Of a stretch of DNA of 5,257 nt, positions 1 to 5,257 are shown in pieces. The translations under genes and the position numbers were made by a program. The notes under the pieces are model-generated. The model was given only the letters and a program-made list of their open reading frames with translations. It had not been told where the DNA came from and ran no database searches. Each line of letters opens with the position of its first letter. Positions within the stretch are counted from its first letter, which is position 1. The DNA lies in the NCBI GenBank assembly GCA_020721485.1, contig DYMR01000137.1, positions 1 to 5,257 of the forward strand, written 5' to 3'. This DNA is from Halothiobacillus neapolitanus. Lineage in GTDB: Bacteria; Pseudomonadota; Gammaproteobacteria; Halothiobacillales; Halothiobacillaceae.

Positions 1-77
1 AAATGGCGCAGGAAACCGTGCTGATCGTTCGGGTGCTGCACGAGGACATGGACGCCCCCGCCCGATTGCTCGATTAA
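1..77 (+). CDS. RelE/ParE-family toxin, C-terminal fragment (5' end outside window)
   Basis: The open frame enters from the left edge and ends at TAA 75-77. The visible residues include VLIVRVLHEDMD followed by APARLLD. A hydrophobic strand leading into an R-V-L-H-x-x-x-D segment near the C-terminus is typical of RelE/ParE toxins of type II toxin-antitoxin systems; ParE members poison DNA gyrase and RelE members cleave mRNA. Only about 25 residues are visible, so the subfamily cannot be fixed. An in-frame ATG at position 3 lies inside the conserved fold and is unlikely to be the true start. The antitoxin gene, normally just upstream, would lie outside the window. The gene converges on the phosphatase gene, with 27 bases between the two stop codons and no clear terminator there. 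Confidence 0.62.
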   Translation, partial: MAQETVLIVRVLHEDMDAPARLLD

Positions 78-104
78 CGCACAGGCGTCTCGGGCGGCGC
101 GACC

Positions 105-2075
105 TCAGCGCTGCTTGAGCACAATCAGCGTCAGGTCGTCGTACAGCGCTTGCGCGCCGATGTGGGCGCGAACGGCGTCGATCACGGCGGTTTTGATCGC
201 CTCGGCAGACGCTCGGTGATGCGCCAACAGGGTGTGTTTGAGGCGGTCGCTGCCGAACAATTCGTCGGTGGCGTTGGCGGCCTCGGTGATGCCGTCGGTG
301 TACAGCACGACGGTGTCGCCGGCGTTGAGCGTCACCACGGCCGCGGCGACAAATTCGGCAATGTCGTCGATCATGCCGATCGGCATGCCCAGTTCGAGCG
401 TGTCGATGTCCTCAAAATGACCATCGGCGCGAATAATGAGCACGCTTTCGTGCTGGCCGATGATGCGCAACTGGCCTTGGTCGGCGTGCGCGGGATCCGG
501 CTGGTAATGCAGCAGCGACAGGGTGAGGTTTTTATCCGAGCGCATGCGCTGCATGTTGTCGAACAGGGTGCGGTTGAGCGTGCTCATCAGCCGCACCGGA
601 TCGGTTTCGTTCAGCGTGATGAGGGTGCGCACCGCGCTTTGCGTCATCAGCATCACCAAGCCGCTTTCCAAGCCGTGACCGGTCACATCGCCAATGCCGA
701 TGCAAACCTGGCCTTCGTGCTGAAGGATGTCGTAATAATCCCCGCCGACTTCTTCCGCCGGCTCCATGTAGGCGGCAATGTCGAGGGTCGGCACGCTGGA
801 AATTTCGTGGCTGCTCGGGACGATCATTTGCTGAATTTGCCGCGCCACATCCAATTCGGTGCGCATGCGCTGGTTATCCGCCTTGAGCGCCTGATTGAGC
901 TGCTGAATGCGCTCGTTGGCGCTGTGCAGTTCGCCGGTGCGCTCTTTGACCTGATCTTCCAAGTGATTGACCAATTGAGACAATTGCCCGCTCATGCTTT
1001 GCATGCCTTGGGCGAGCTGGCCGATTTCATCCCGACTTTGGGCATACGGCGCGAGATCGGGCGAAAAATCGCCGCGCGCGATGGCCGCCGAAGCGGCGGT
1101 CAAGGGTTTGAGTGGCCGAAGCACGCGGGTGACGATCACACTCACCAGCAGCGCGAGCGAAGCCAGCACGAGGACGATCAAACCGACCGCCTGCATCAGC
1201 CGCATGTTGCGCAGGGCGACGAAATCGCTGCGGTCTTTGAGGATTTGCACCCAACCGATTTGCGCCCCGTTAAAACTCTTGAGCGGCAGCCAGCGCACCC
1301 GGAATTCCCGCCCGTCGCGGTGTTCGATGGTGTCGAAAGCTTCATCATTCAACGGGTGCGCGGCGGCTTCTGCGCCATCGATAAACGGATGCGTCAGCGT
1401 GCTGCTTTGCACCGTCAACCCGGCCTTATCTGGCTGATTTTGCTCGGTGAAGGTGGCGATTTTTGCCACTTTCGACGACAGCAGCACCTGCCAATCTGCG
1501 CCATAGCGGGTTTTAAGCTGCGACAAAAATTCATTGCCAATGTCGATACCGAATTCCACCGTACCGACATGCTCATCGTGCGCGCGAATCGGCGCGATGC
1601 CGCGAATCCCGAAGCCCGCGCGCCCCACCTCAATCCCGCTCAACGATTTATCTTCACGATTGGCGGCCACCACAATCGGGCGGAACGACGACAGGTCATC
1701 GCCAAATTTGGATGGGTCATGCACGCGCAGAAACGAAGTCGCCGGCGGGATGTGGAACTGATACTGGGCGATTTCAAACTTTTTGCGCAAGGCCTGATAG
1801 CCCGGCATCACCAAGGCTTCCAGCGCGGCGCGGTTGCGATCGGCCATCGCCTGCTGCACGCCGGGATTGTTCGCCACCTCGACCGCCAAGCCGAGGGCAA
1901 ACCCGTTCAAGGTGGTGAGTTCATTGTCGAACGCCAACCCCAGCAGGGTGAGTTCGCGGCGTTCGTCGTTATTGGCGCGGGCGTCGGTGTCGTAGGTCAC
2001 GAACACCACCATCACCGACAGCACCACGAGCGCCATCAGCATGATCGGCAACAAAATTTTACGGGTGATGCTCAT
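105..2075 (-). CDS. Membrane-bound PP2C/SpoIIE-type serine/threonine phosphatase with dCache sensor and HAMP domain
   Basis: This 656-residue protein probably dephosphorylates the STAS regulator encoded just upstream, in response to a periplasmic signal. Order of parts: TM1 about residues 8-28; periplasmic sensor about 29-290; TM2 about 293-316; HAMP about 316-369; coiled-coil linker about 369-416; PP2C_SIG catalytic domain about 420-656. The sensor contains FLRVHDPSKFGDD and GIEVGRAGFGIRG, matching the double-Cache (dCache_3) sensors of chemoreceptors and kinases. Metal-binding motifs are intact: GGDYYD (444-449, D446), GDVTGHG (462-468, D463), YTDGITE (592-598, D594) and YDDLTLIV (645-652). 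The ATG at 2075 follows AAGG with a 6-base gap. It is the last gene of the run, 51 bases after the STAS gene. Size and layout resemble SiaA of Pseudomonas aeruginosa, but the sensor was not shown to be orthologous. The phosphatase assignment is secure; the substrate is inferred from context. Confidence 0.93.
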   Translation of the reverse strand: MSITRKILLPIMLMALVVLSVMVVFVTYDTDARANNDERRELTLLGLAFDNELTTLNGFALGLAVEVANNPGVQQAMADRNRAALEALVMPGYQALRKKFEIAQYQFHIPPATSFLRVHDPSKFGDDLSSFRPIVVAANREDKSLSGIEVGRAGFGIRGIAPIRAHDEHVGTVEFGIDIGNEFLSQLKTRYGADWQVLLSSKVAKIATFTEQNQPDKAGLTVQSSTLTHPFIDGAEAAAHPLNDEAFDTIEHRDGREFRVRWLPLKSFNGAQIGWVQILKDRSDFVALRNMRLMQAVGLIVLVLASLALLVSVIVTRVLRPLKPLTAASAAIARGDFSPDLAPYAQSRDEIGQLAQGMQSMSGQLSQLVNHLEDQVKERTGELHSANERIQQLNQALKADNQRMRTELDVARQIQQMIVPSSHEISSVPTLDIAAYMEPAEEVGGDYYDILQHEGQVCIGIGDVTGHGLESGLVMLMTQSAVRTLITLNETDPVRLMSTLNRTLFDNMQRMRSDKNLTLSLLHYQPDPAHADQGQLRIIGQHESVLIIRADGHFEDIDTLELGMPIGMIDDIAEFVAAAVVTLNAGDTVVLYTDGITEAANATDELFGSDRLKHTLLAHHRASAEAIKTAVIDAVRAHIGAQALYDDLTLIVLKQR

Positions 2076-2107
2076 CGGCGGCCTTGCCTTTTAGTGGGAA
2101 AAATCAT

Positions 2108-2119
2108 GCCCGATCGGGC
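2108..2119 (-). other. 12-base palindrome GCCCGATCGGGC followed by T-rich run
   Basis: This perfect palindrome lies in the 51-base gap between the STAS and phosphatase genes. On the transcript it gives GCCC-GATC-GGGC, then ATGA and five T. The stem is only 4 bp, so it is at most a weak attenuator that might lower phosphatase expression relative to the upstream genes. It could equally be chance. Confidence 0.3.
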
Positions 2120-2126
2120 GCGGCGC

Positions 2127-2471
2127 TTACTGCCAAGACAGCGCCAAACTCGGCATCAACCGCTGCAAGTTACGCAGGGATTTGGTTTGCCACGGCACGG
2201 TTTCCGAGCCGATGATCGACAAGCCCGCCACCTGTTTGGTGCGCGCTTCAATCACGAATTTCGATAGCACCGCAATGCCCGAGCTATTGAGGAACCCCAA
2301 GCAGGTTAAATCGAGCGTGGGCGCCGTCGGCAGGCTGAGCAAGCGGCTGAGCAGCGCGCTCACCGGCGCGTATTCATCCAAACCATTCAGCCGCAGGGTG
2401 CCGTTCATTGTCAGCCGTGCGCTGGGTTCATCCAAAGCGATGGCGTAGTTTTCGCCTTCAATCGTATTCAA
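2127..2471 (-). CDS. STAS-domain (anti-sigma-factor-antagonist-like) regulator, slr1659-type
   Basis: This is a 114-residue single-domain protein. It contains GTLRLNGLDEYAPV (24-37), the strand LDLTCLGFLNSSG (53-65) and a C-terminal PWQTKSLRNLQRLMPSL (93-109). NSSG aligns with the DSSG phosphorylation loop of SpoIIAA, so Ser63 (equivalent to Ser58 of SpoIIAA) is the likely phosphosite, with Ser64 as an alternative; the usual Asp before it is Asn62. The EYAP segment and the KSLRNLQRLMPSL tail match my memory of the slr1659 superfamily, which is encoded beside slr1658-type ATPases, as here. The start chosen is TTG 2471-2469, because AAGGAG stands 6 bases upstream. The in-frame ATG at 2588 would overlap the previous gene by 67 bases and add a non-conserved arginine/alanine-rich leader. 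The likely role is a cytoplasmic switch protein, phosphorylated by the upstream kinase-like protein and dephosphorylated by the downstream phosphatase. Confidence 0.85.
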   Translation of the reverse strand: MNTIEGENYAIALDEPSARLTMNGTLRLNGLDEYAPVSALLSRLLSLPTAPTLDLTCLGFLNSSGIAVLSKFVIEARTKQVAGLSIIGSETVPWQTKSLRNLQRLMPSLALSWQ

Positions 2472-2477
2472 TTCAAA

Positions 2478-2483
2478 CTCCTT
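2478..2483 (-). promoter_or_regulatory. Shine-Dalgarno AAGGAG deciding a TTG start
   Basis: Read on the minus strand, AAGGAG (2483-2478) is followed by the 6-base spacer TTTGAA and then TTG (2471-2469), in frame with the STAS protein. No ATG or GTG in this frame has a comparable site; the next internal ATG is residue 22, inside the domain. Confidence 0.75.
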
Positions 2484-2521
2484 GACTGCAATTCCTGCGC
2501 GGTGCGGCGAGGCACTCGACT

Positions 2522-3094
2522 TCACACGGTGAGCGCGACCTGCGTTTGTGCATTCACGCCCTGCGCGCCCTGCGGCGCAAAACGCCACGCCAGCGCGGCA
2601 CCGTAATCATTGACCATCGTCAGCAAGCCCAGCCCCGACGAGGAGCCGGTCATGGCGTTCGATTCCAACTGGTCCATGTAGAGCGTGTCGGCATCGGAAT
2701 CCGCCAAGCGCTGAATAAACTGCCGAAAATCCGCCGCTTGCGCTTCGGTAATGTGGTTGGTCAGGGTCAGCACCACCTGTTCGCTGGTCATCACCAGTTC
2801 GATCTCGATGGGCGCGCCCGACGCCGCATCATGATACTTCATCGCGTTTTCCAATAATTCGTTGGCGATGTAACTCACCGCGCCCTTAACCTCCGCCTGC
2901 CGCTGCCCGGTGGCGGGGTCGGCATCGTCGCGCGGGAAAAAGGCGGTGACATAATCGCCCATGAAATCCGCCGATAAGCCGTTGTTCCGCCAGCGTTGCT
3001 GCAACGGCAACTGACCCGGAGAAAAGCTCAAGGTCAGCCGCTCGCCGCCGGTCGGCAGCGTCCAAAAATCGCCATACGGATTCTCTGCACTCAT
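2522..3094 (-). CDS. GHKL-type ATPase / serine kinase-like regulator (slr1658- or SiaB-like)
   Basis: This 190-residue soluble protein is probably the kinase or binding partner of the neighbouring STAS protein. Seen: an N-box-like helix ANELLENAMKYH (77-88) with the E79-x3-N83 pair used for Mg-ATP in GHKL proteins, and a G2-type loop SGLGLLTMVNDYG (153-165). The usual DxGxG (G1) box is absent: the strand where it belongs reads VVLTLTNHITEAQ (107-119). This altered G1 is, as I recall, shared with the slr1658/SiaB-type (DUF6272-like) regulators rather than classical SpoIIAB. The ATG at 3094 has GGGAG 6 bases upstream; the open frame extends back to 3337, but that part overlaps the cyclase gene and is not conserved-looking. 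The gene lies 70 bases after the cyclase stop and 50 bases before the STAS start. Kinase activity is inferred; it could instead only bind and sequester its partner. Confidence 0.82.
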   Translation of the reverse strand: MSAENPYGDFWTLPTGGERLTLSFSPGQLPLQQRWRNNGLSADFMGDYVTAFFPRDDADPATGQRQAEVKGAVSYIANELLENAMKYHDAASGAPIEIELVMTSEQVVLTLTNHITEAQAADFRQFIQRLADSDADTLYMDQLESNAMTGSSSGLGLLTMVNDYGAALAWRFAPQGAQGVNAQTQVALTV

Positions 3095-3164
3095 CGAACA
3101 CTCCCGAAAAAAAGCTTGCGCAAACAGGCGGATAAAAACCGACAGGACGCGGGCAATCCGGCAA

Positions 3165-4001
3165 TCACTCAACACCCGGCGGCGCTTCGGGCGCACGGGC
3201 ATCGCTGATGACGCGATTGCGCCCCTGATTTTTGGCCGCGTACAAATGATCGTCGGCCTGCTCGACGAGGTGTTGCGCGTCGAGCACCACGCCCGCGCCC
3301 ACGGTGGCCACGCCAATACTGAGCGTGACGACGCCAAACGGCGAGGCCGCGTGCGGAATGTTTTTCCCCATCATGGCTTCTTGTAATGACAGCGCGATTT
3401 TTTCCGCGCCGGCCAAATCGGTGTAGGGCAGAATCACCGCGAACTCCTCGCCGCCGTAGCGCATGGCCTTGTCGCAAGGGCGCTGGCACTGGTCTTTCAA
3501 CGCCTGCGCCACCTTGACCAAGGCGGCATCGCCCTCCCAATGGCCGTAGCGGTCGTTGTAGCGTTTGAAAAAGTCGATGTCGCAGAAAATCAGCGACAGC
3601 GGTTTTTCTTCGCGCCGGCACAGCGCCATGGTTTGATCGAGGTATTCATCAAAATCCCGCCGATTGCCGATGCGGGTGAGACCATCTTGGCGGGTGAGCT
3701 GCTCGATGTCGTCGTAACGCGACATCCAGCGCTGATCGACCTCATCCCCATGCTCCGCGAGCGATTCCACCAGAATCTCCAGATCGGATTTTTGCTGATT
3801 CACAATGTCGAGCACGGCGTGCAGCTGCCGCTCAACCTCCTCCCGCTGGCGAATCTCGTGCCGGAGCTGCTCATTGAGCTCCACCAACTGCTGCTCGATC
3901 GCGTCGCCGTGCTCGATCGCGGTGGTGAGCTCAATCTCCAAATCACGCATGGTTTGCAGCATTTGCGAAAATTGGCGGTGCTGATCGGCGTCTTCGCGCA
4001 T
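3165..4001 (-). CDS. Diguanylate cyclase (GGDEF) with long coiled-coil N-terminus
   Basis: This cytoplasmic 278-residue enzyme is predicted to make cyclic di-GMP from two GTP. The catalytic domain (about 100-265) carries DGLTRIGNRRDFDEYL (106-121), CDIDFFKRYND (140-150, metal ligand D141), YGHWEGD (152-158), the active-site GGEEF (183-187) and YAAKNQGRNR (254-263). RPCD (174-177), five residues before GGEEF, is a proper RxxD inhibitory site, so product feedback inhibition is expected. Residues 1-100 form a charged helical stalk with no membrane segment or recognised sensor. The stalk contains a duplicated DLEI...EHGD motif (residues 20-33 and 73-86). The ATG at 4001 follows CAGGAG with a 7-base gap. 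It is the first gene of the minus-strand run with the kinase-like, STAS and phosphatase genes, so it is probably their output enzyme, analogous to SiaD or HsbD. Orthology to SiaD is not established. Confidence 0.93.
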   Translation of the reverse strand: MREDADQHRQFSQMLQTMRDLEIELTTAIEHGDAIEQQLVELNEQLRHEIRQREEVERQLHAVLDIVNQQKSDLEILVESLAEHGDEVDQRWMSRYDDIEQLTRQDGLTRIGNRRDFDEYLDQTMALCRREEKPLSLIFCDIDFFKRYNDRYGHWEGDAALVKVAQALKDQCQRPCDKAMRYGGEEFAVILPYTDLAGAEKIALSLQEAMMGKNIPHAASPFGVVTLSIGVATVGAGVVLDAQHLVEQADDHLYAAKNQGRNRVISDARAPEAPPGVE

Positions 4002-4030
4002 CGGGCAACTCCTGTTTCATTAAATTTGGC

Positions 4031-4196
4031 GAGGTACCTCGAAAAACCGTTACGAGCCCGTTCGAGTGCAAGGAGCCGCGGGCTGACGCCAGCTTCGCGT
4101 TCAGCGAACAACGAGACATATCTGGATCGATAGGCGAGGCGTGAGCGAGCACACGACGATGCCATCGGATGGCGCAGTAGGTCTTTCGAGGTGCCA
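4031..4196. repeat. MITE-like element with 16-bp imperfect terminal inverted repeats
   Basis: The left end GGTACCTCGAAAAACC (4033-4048) and the reverse complement of the right end (4180-4195, GGCACCTCGAAAGACC) match at 14 of 16 positions. TTGGC occurs just outside both ends (4026-4030 and 4197-4201), a possible 5-bp target duplication, although the base counts between TTGGC and each repeat differ by one. Inside are inverted repeats AGCCCG/CGGGCT (4055-4060 with 4079-4084), TTCGC/GCGAA (4094-4098 with 4104-4108) and GCCAT/ATGGC (4161-4165 with 4169-4173). No protein is encoded that I can recognise. The size and structure fit a non-autonomous miniature element or an interspersed palindromic repeat; copy number cannot be judged from one window. 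Confidence 0.5.
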
Positions 4197-4237
4197 TTGG
4201 CTTTATACAACAATACCCCCTCCCCATGCTGGTGAAT

Positions 4238-4266
4238 TTGATGGCAGAATCCCTCTGATTCATACA
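4238..4266 (+). promoter_or_regulatory. Candidate sigma-70-type promoter for radC
   Basis: TTGATG (4238-4243) and CATACA (4261-4266) are separated by exactly 17 bases and lie about 50 bases before the radC ATG, in the AT-richer part of the gap. The match to consensus is modest: 4/6 for the -35 and 3/6 for the -10. TATACA at 4204-4209 is a better -10 but has no acceptable -35. Confidence 0.3.
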
Positions 4267-4315
4267 AGAAATGTACAAAATTCCCGAGCCGGGACACGCA
4301 TCAAGGACGAACCCC

Positions 4316-4999
4316 ATGGCCATTACCGACTGGCCGGCCGATGAACGGCCGCGTGAACGCTTGCTGAAATTTGGCGCCGAGGCGCTGTCGGATGCCGAAT
4401 TGCTGGCGATTTTTCTGCGCACGGGCGTCGCCGGGCGGTCGGCGGTCGATTTGGCGCGGGATTTATTGCAGCACTTTGGCGGCGTGCGGCGCTTGCTTGC
4501 CGCACCGCAGGCCGAATTTGCCGAAGCTCGGGGCTTGGGGCCGGCCAAATTCGCGCAGTTGCAAGCGGTGCTCGAACTCGCCCGACGCCATTGGGCGGAG
4601 GAATTGGCCGCGCAATCGGTCATGGATTCGCCCGCCGCCGTGCGCCGGTTTTTGCAGGCCGAATTGCGTGACCGCAGCCAAGAAGTGTTCGCGGTGCTGT
4701 TTTTGGATAAACAACACCGCGTGCGCGCGTTTGAGCGGCTGTTTTTCGGCACCATCGACCAAGCGGCGGTTCACCCGCGCGAAGTGGTGAAGGCCGCGCT
4801 GCGTCACCACGCGGCGGCGGTGATTTTGGCGCATAACCACCCGTCGGGCGTGGCGGAACCCAGCGCCGCCGACCGGCAAATCACCGATCGGCTCTGCGCG
4901 GCGCTGGCGCTGATTGATGTGCGGGTGCTCGATCACCTCGTCGTGGGGGAAACCACGGTGTCGTTCGCCGAGCGCGGCTGGCTGCTCGCGGCGGGGTGA
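4316..4999 (+). CDS. radC: RadC family JAB/MPN-domain protein
   Basis: This 227-residue protein has the full RadC layout. The conserved N-terminus is [15 protein letters not shown] (3-17). A helix-hairpin-helix-like segment [12 protein letters not shown] spans 73-84, and the C-terminal JAB1/MPN metalloprotein domain spans about 102-227. The JAMM zinc motif is intact: H173-x-H175, then S183 and D186 in [14 protein letters not shown], with E123 the likely upstream glutamate. The family was named for DNA repair, but the original E. coli phenotype was later traced to recG, so its biochemical role is unsettled. The ATG at 4316 follows AAGGA with an 8-base gap and starts the family-typical sequence; the in-frame ATG at 4271 lacks a good ribosome site and would add 15 unconserved residues. 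It is transcribed divergently from the cyclase operon and appears functionally unrelated to it. Confidence 0.95.
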   Translation: MAITDWPADERPRERLLKFGAEALSDAELLAIFLRTGVAGRSAVDLARDLLQHFGGVRRLLAAPQAEFAEARGLGPAKFAQLQAVLELARRHWAEELAAQSVMDSPAAVRRFLQAELRDRSQEVFAVLFLDKQHRVRAFERLFFGTIDQAAVHPREVVKAALRHHAAAVILAHNHPSGVAEPSAADRQITDRLCAALALIDVRVLDHLVVGETTVSFAERGWLLAAG

Positions 5000-5118
5000 T
5001 CGCGCACGCGGCCGGGCATCAATCAGCACCCGCTAAACCACTCACATTCAGCCATTCAATCCCCGCCCATAAATATTCTGTTTGCTGCCAAGGGCTTGGC
5101 CGCGTTATCACAGGCACC

Positions 5119-5138
5119 GGGATGCGGCATTCGCACCC
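5119..5138 (+). other. Small 5'-leader hairpin before the exported-protein gene
   Basis: GGG-(A)-TGCG pairs with CGCA-CCC around the loop GCATT: 7 bp with one bulged base. It sits six bases before GGAGG (5144-5148). It may shape the leader, but no regulatory role can be read from the sequence. Confidence 0.2.
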
Positions 5139-5156
5139 GTGGCGGAGGGTAACGAG

Positions 5157-5257
5157 ATGGCGCGCACGCAGCGAAGTGTTCGACGGGGGCTTCGGTTCGG
5201 CTGGCTGCTCGCGCTGGGGTGTTGGGCGGGCATCGTCCAAGCCGCTAACTTGCCGGG
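5157..5257 (+). CDS. Exported protein, N-terminal fragment with signal peptide (3' end outside window)
   Basis: The ATG at 5157 follows the strong Shine-Dalgarno GGAGG (5144-5148) with an 8-base gap, and the frame stays open to the window edge (33 codons). The product begins with an arginine-rich n-region (MARTQRSVRRGLRFG), then a hydrophobic core WLLALGCWAGIV, then VQA before ANLPG. That is a standard Sec signal peptide with an A-x-A-like cleavage site near residue 29. The core contains a Cys, but it is not in a lipobox. A mature start of the form (A)xLP is common in periplasmic Do/MucD-type (DegP-like) serine proteases, so that is a possible identity. The catalytic region is not visible, so this is only a guess. 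It lies 157 bases after radC and probably has its own promoter. Confidence 0.65.
   Translation, partial: MARTQRSVRRGLRFGWLLALGCWAGIVQAANLP

Larger units (their letters stand above)
4002..4315. other. Divergent intergenic region between the cyclase operon and radC
   Basis: These 314 bases separate two start codons pointing away from each other, so promoters for both sides should lie here. The cyclase side holds the Shine-Dalgarno CAGGAG (4014-4009) and a palindrome at 4030-4041. The middle is filled by a terminal-inverted-repeat element (4031-4196). The radC side is more AT-rich (4202-4280) and has a candidate promoter, a small hairpin TCCCG-AGC-CGGGA (4282-4294) and the Shine-Dalgarno AAGGA (4303-4307). 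I found no convincing -35/-10 pair for the cyclase operon. Open frames across this region lack ribosome sites and family signatures. Confidence 0.7.

Noticed and set aside
150..2267. A 705-codon open frame on the + strand opposite the phosphatase and part of the STAS gene
   Set aside because: The translation is rich in His, Arg, Gln and Ala with no domain motif, as expected of the antisense frame of a GC-rich gene. The minus-strand frame has intact PP2C, HAMP and sensor motifs.
2472..2588. ATG start at 2588 for the STAS gene
   Set aside because: It would overlap the kinase-like gene by 67 bases and add an unconserved leader; TTG at 2471 has a perfect-distance AAGGAG.
3095..3164. Terminator in the gap after the cyclase gene, suggested by T-rich runs
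   Set aside because: The T runs are preceded only by a loop-less TTGCGCAA palindrome and a 3-bp stem, too weak for an intrinsic terminator.
3095..3337. Upstream extension of the kinase-like gene to 3337
   Set aside because: The added residues lie mostly inside the cyclase C-terminus in another frame, and ATG 3094 has GGGAG six bases upstream.
4271..4315. ATG at 4271 as the radC start
   Set aside because: There is no good ribosome site, and the 15 extra residues are not typical of RadC, whose conserved sequence begins at 4316.
3800..4755. Long minus-strand frames running through the divergent gap (3800-4297 and 3943-4755)
   Set aside because: They overlap the cyclase or radC in other frames, lack ribosome sites and show no recognisable domain; the gap is better explained by the inverted-repeat element.
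5087..5100. GCCAAGGGCTTGGC inverted repeat as a radC terminator
   Set aside because: The hairpin is short and has no T run on either strand.
1..5257. CRISPR array, tRNA or rRNA genes
   Set aside because: No regularly spaced direct repeats, tRNA-like cloverleaf or rRNA sequence was seen on either strand by eye.

Overview
The window looks like chromosomal DNA from a GC-rich proteobacterium, most likely a gammaproteobacterium. This is inferred from the gene families (RadC, a dCache/HAMP/PP2C phosphatase, a GGDEF cyclase with a product-inhibition site) and the GC-rich codon use. The species cannot be named from the sequence alone.

Layout. At the left edge (1-77, + strand) is the C-terminal tail of a RelE/ParE-type toxin, whose antitoxin, if present, lies outside the window. 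Converging on it is a four-gene minus-strand run, read from about 4001 down to 105: a soluble diguanylate cyclase with a long coiled-coil N-terminus (4001-3165); a small GHKL-type ATPase/kinase-like protein (3094-2522); a small STAS-domain regulator with a TTG start (2471-2127); and a large membrane-anchored PP2C/SpoIIE-type phosphatase with a periplasmic double-Cache sensor and a HAMP domain (2075-105). Gaps of 70, 50 and 51 bases and matching orientation suggest one operon. Divergent from it on the + strand is radC (4316-4999). The last 101 bases (5157-5257) hold the signal-peptide start of an exported protein that runs off the window.

How the genes fit together. The minus-strand run has all the parts of a partner-switching circuit: a sensor phosphatase, a kinase-like ATPase, a phosphorylatable STAS protein, and a c-di-GMP-synthesising output enzyme. 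The logic is that of the SiaABCD and HsbRAD systems of Pseudomonas, where a small phosphoprotein switches a diguanylate cyclase. Here, however, the third component is an STAS protein resembling the slr1659-type regulators, the second resembles the slr1658-type ATPases, and the cyclase gene comes first. A periplasmic signal would set the phosphorylation state of the STAS protein, and that would tune c-di-GMP output. This pathway is inferred from gene content.

The 314-base divergent gap (4002-4315) holds a compact element of about 166 bases. It has 16-bp imperfect terminal inverted repeats (14/16), internal hairpins and a possible 5-bp flanking duplication, so it looks like a MITE-type repeat next to the operon's 5' end. 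The 157-base gap after radC holds only small hairpins and a ribosome binding site.
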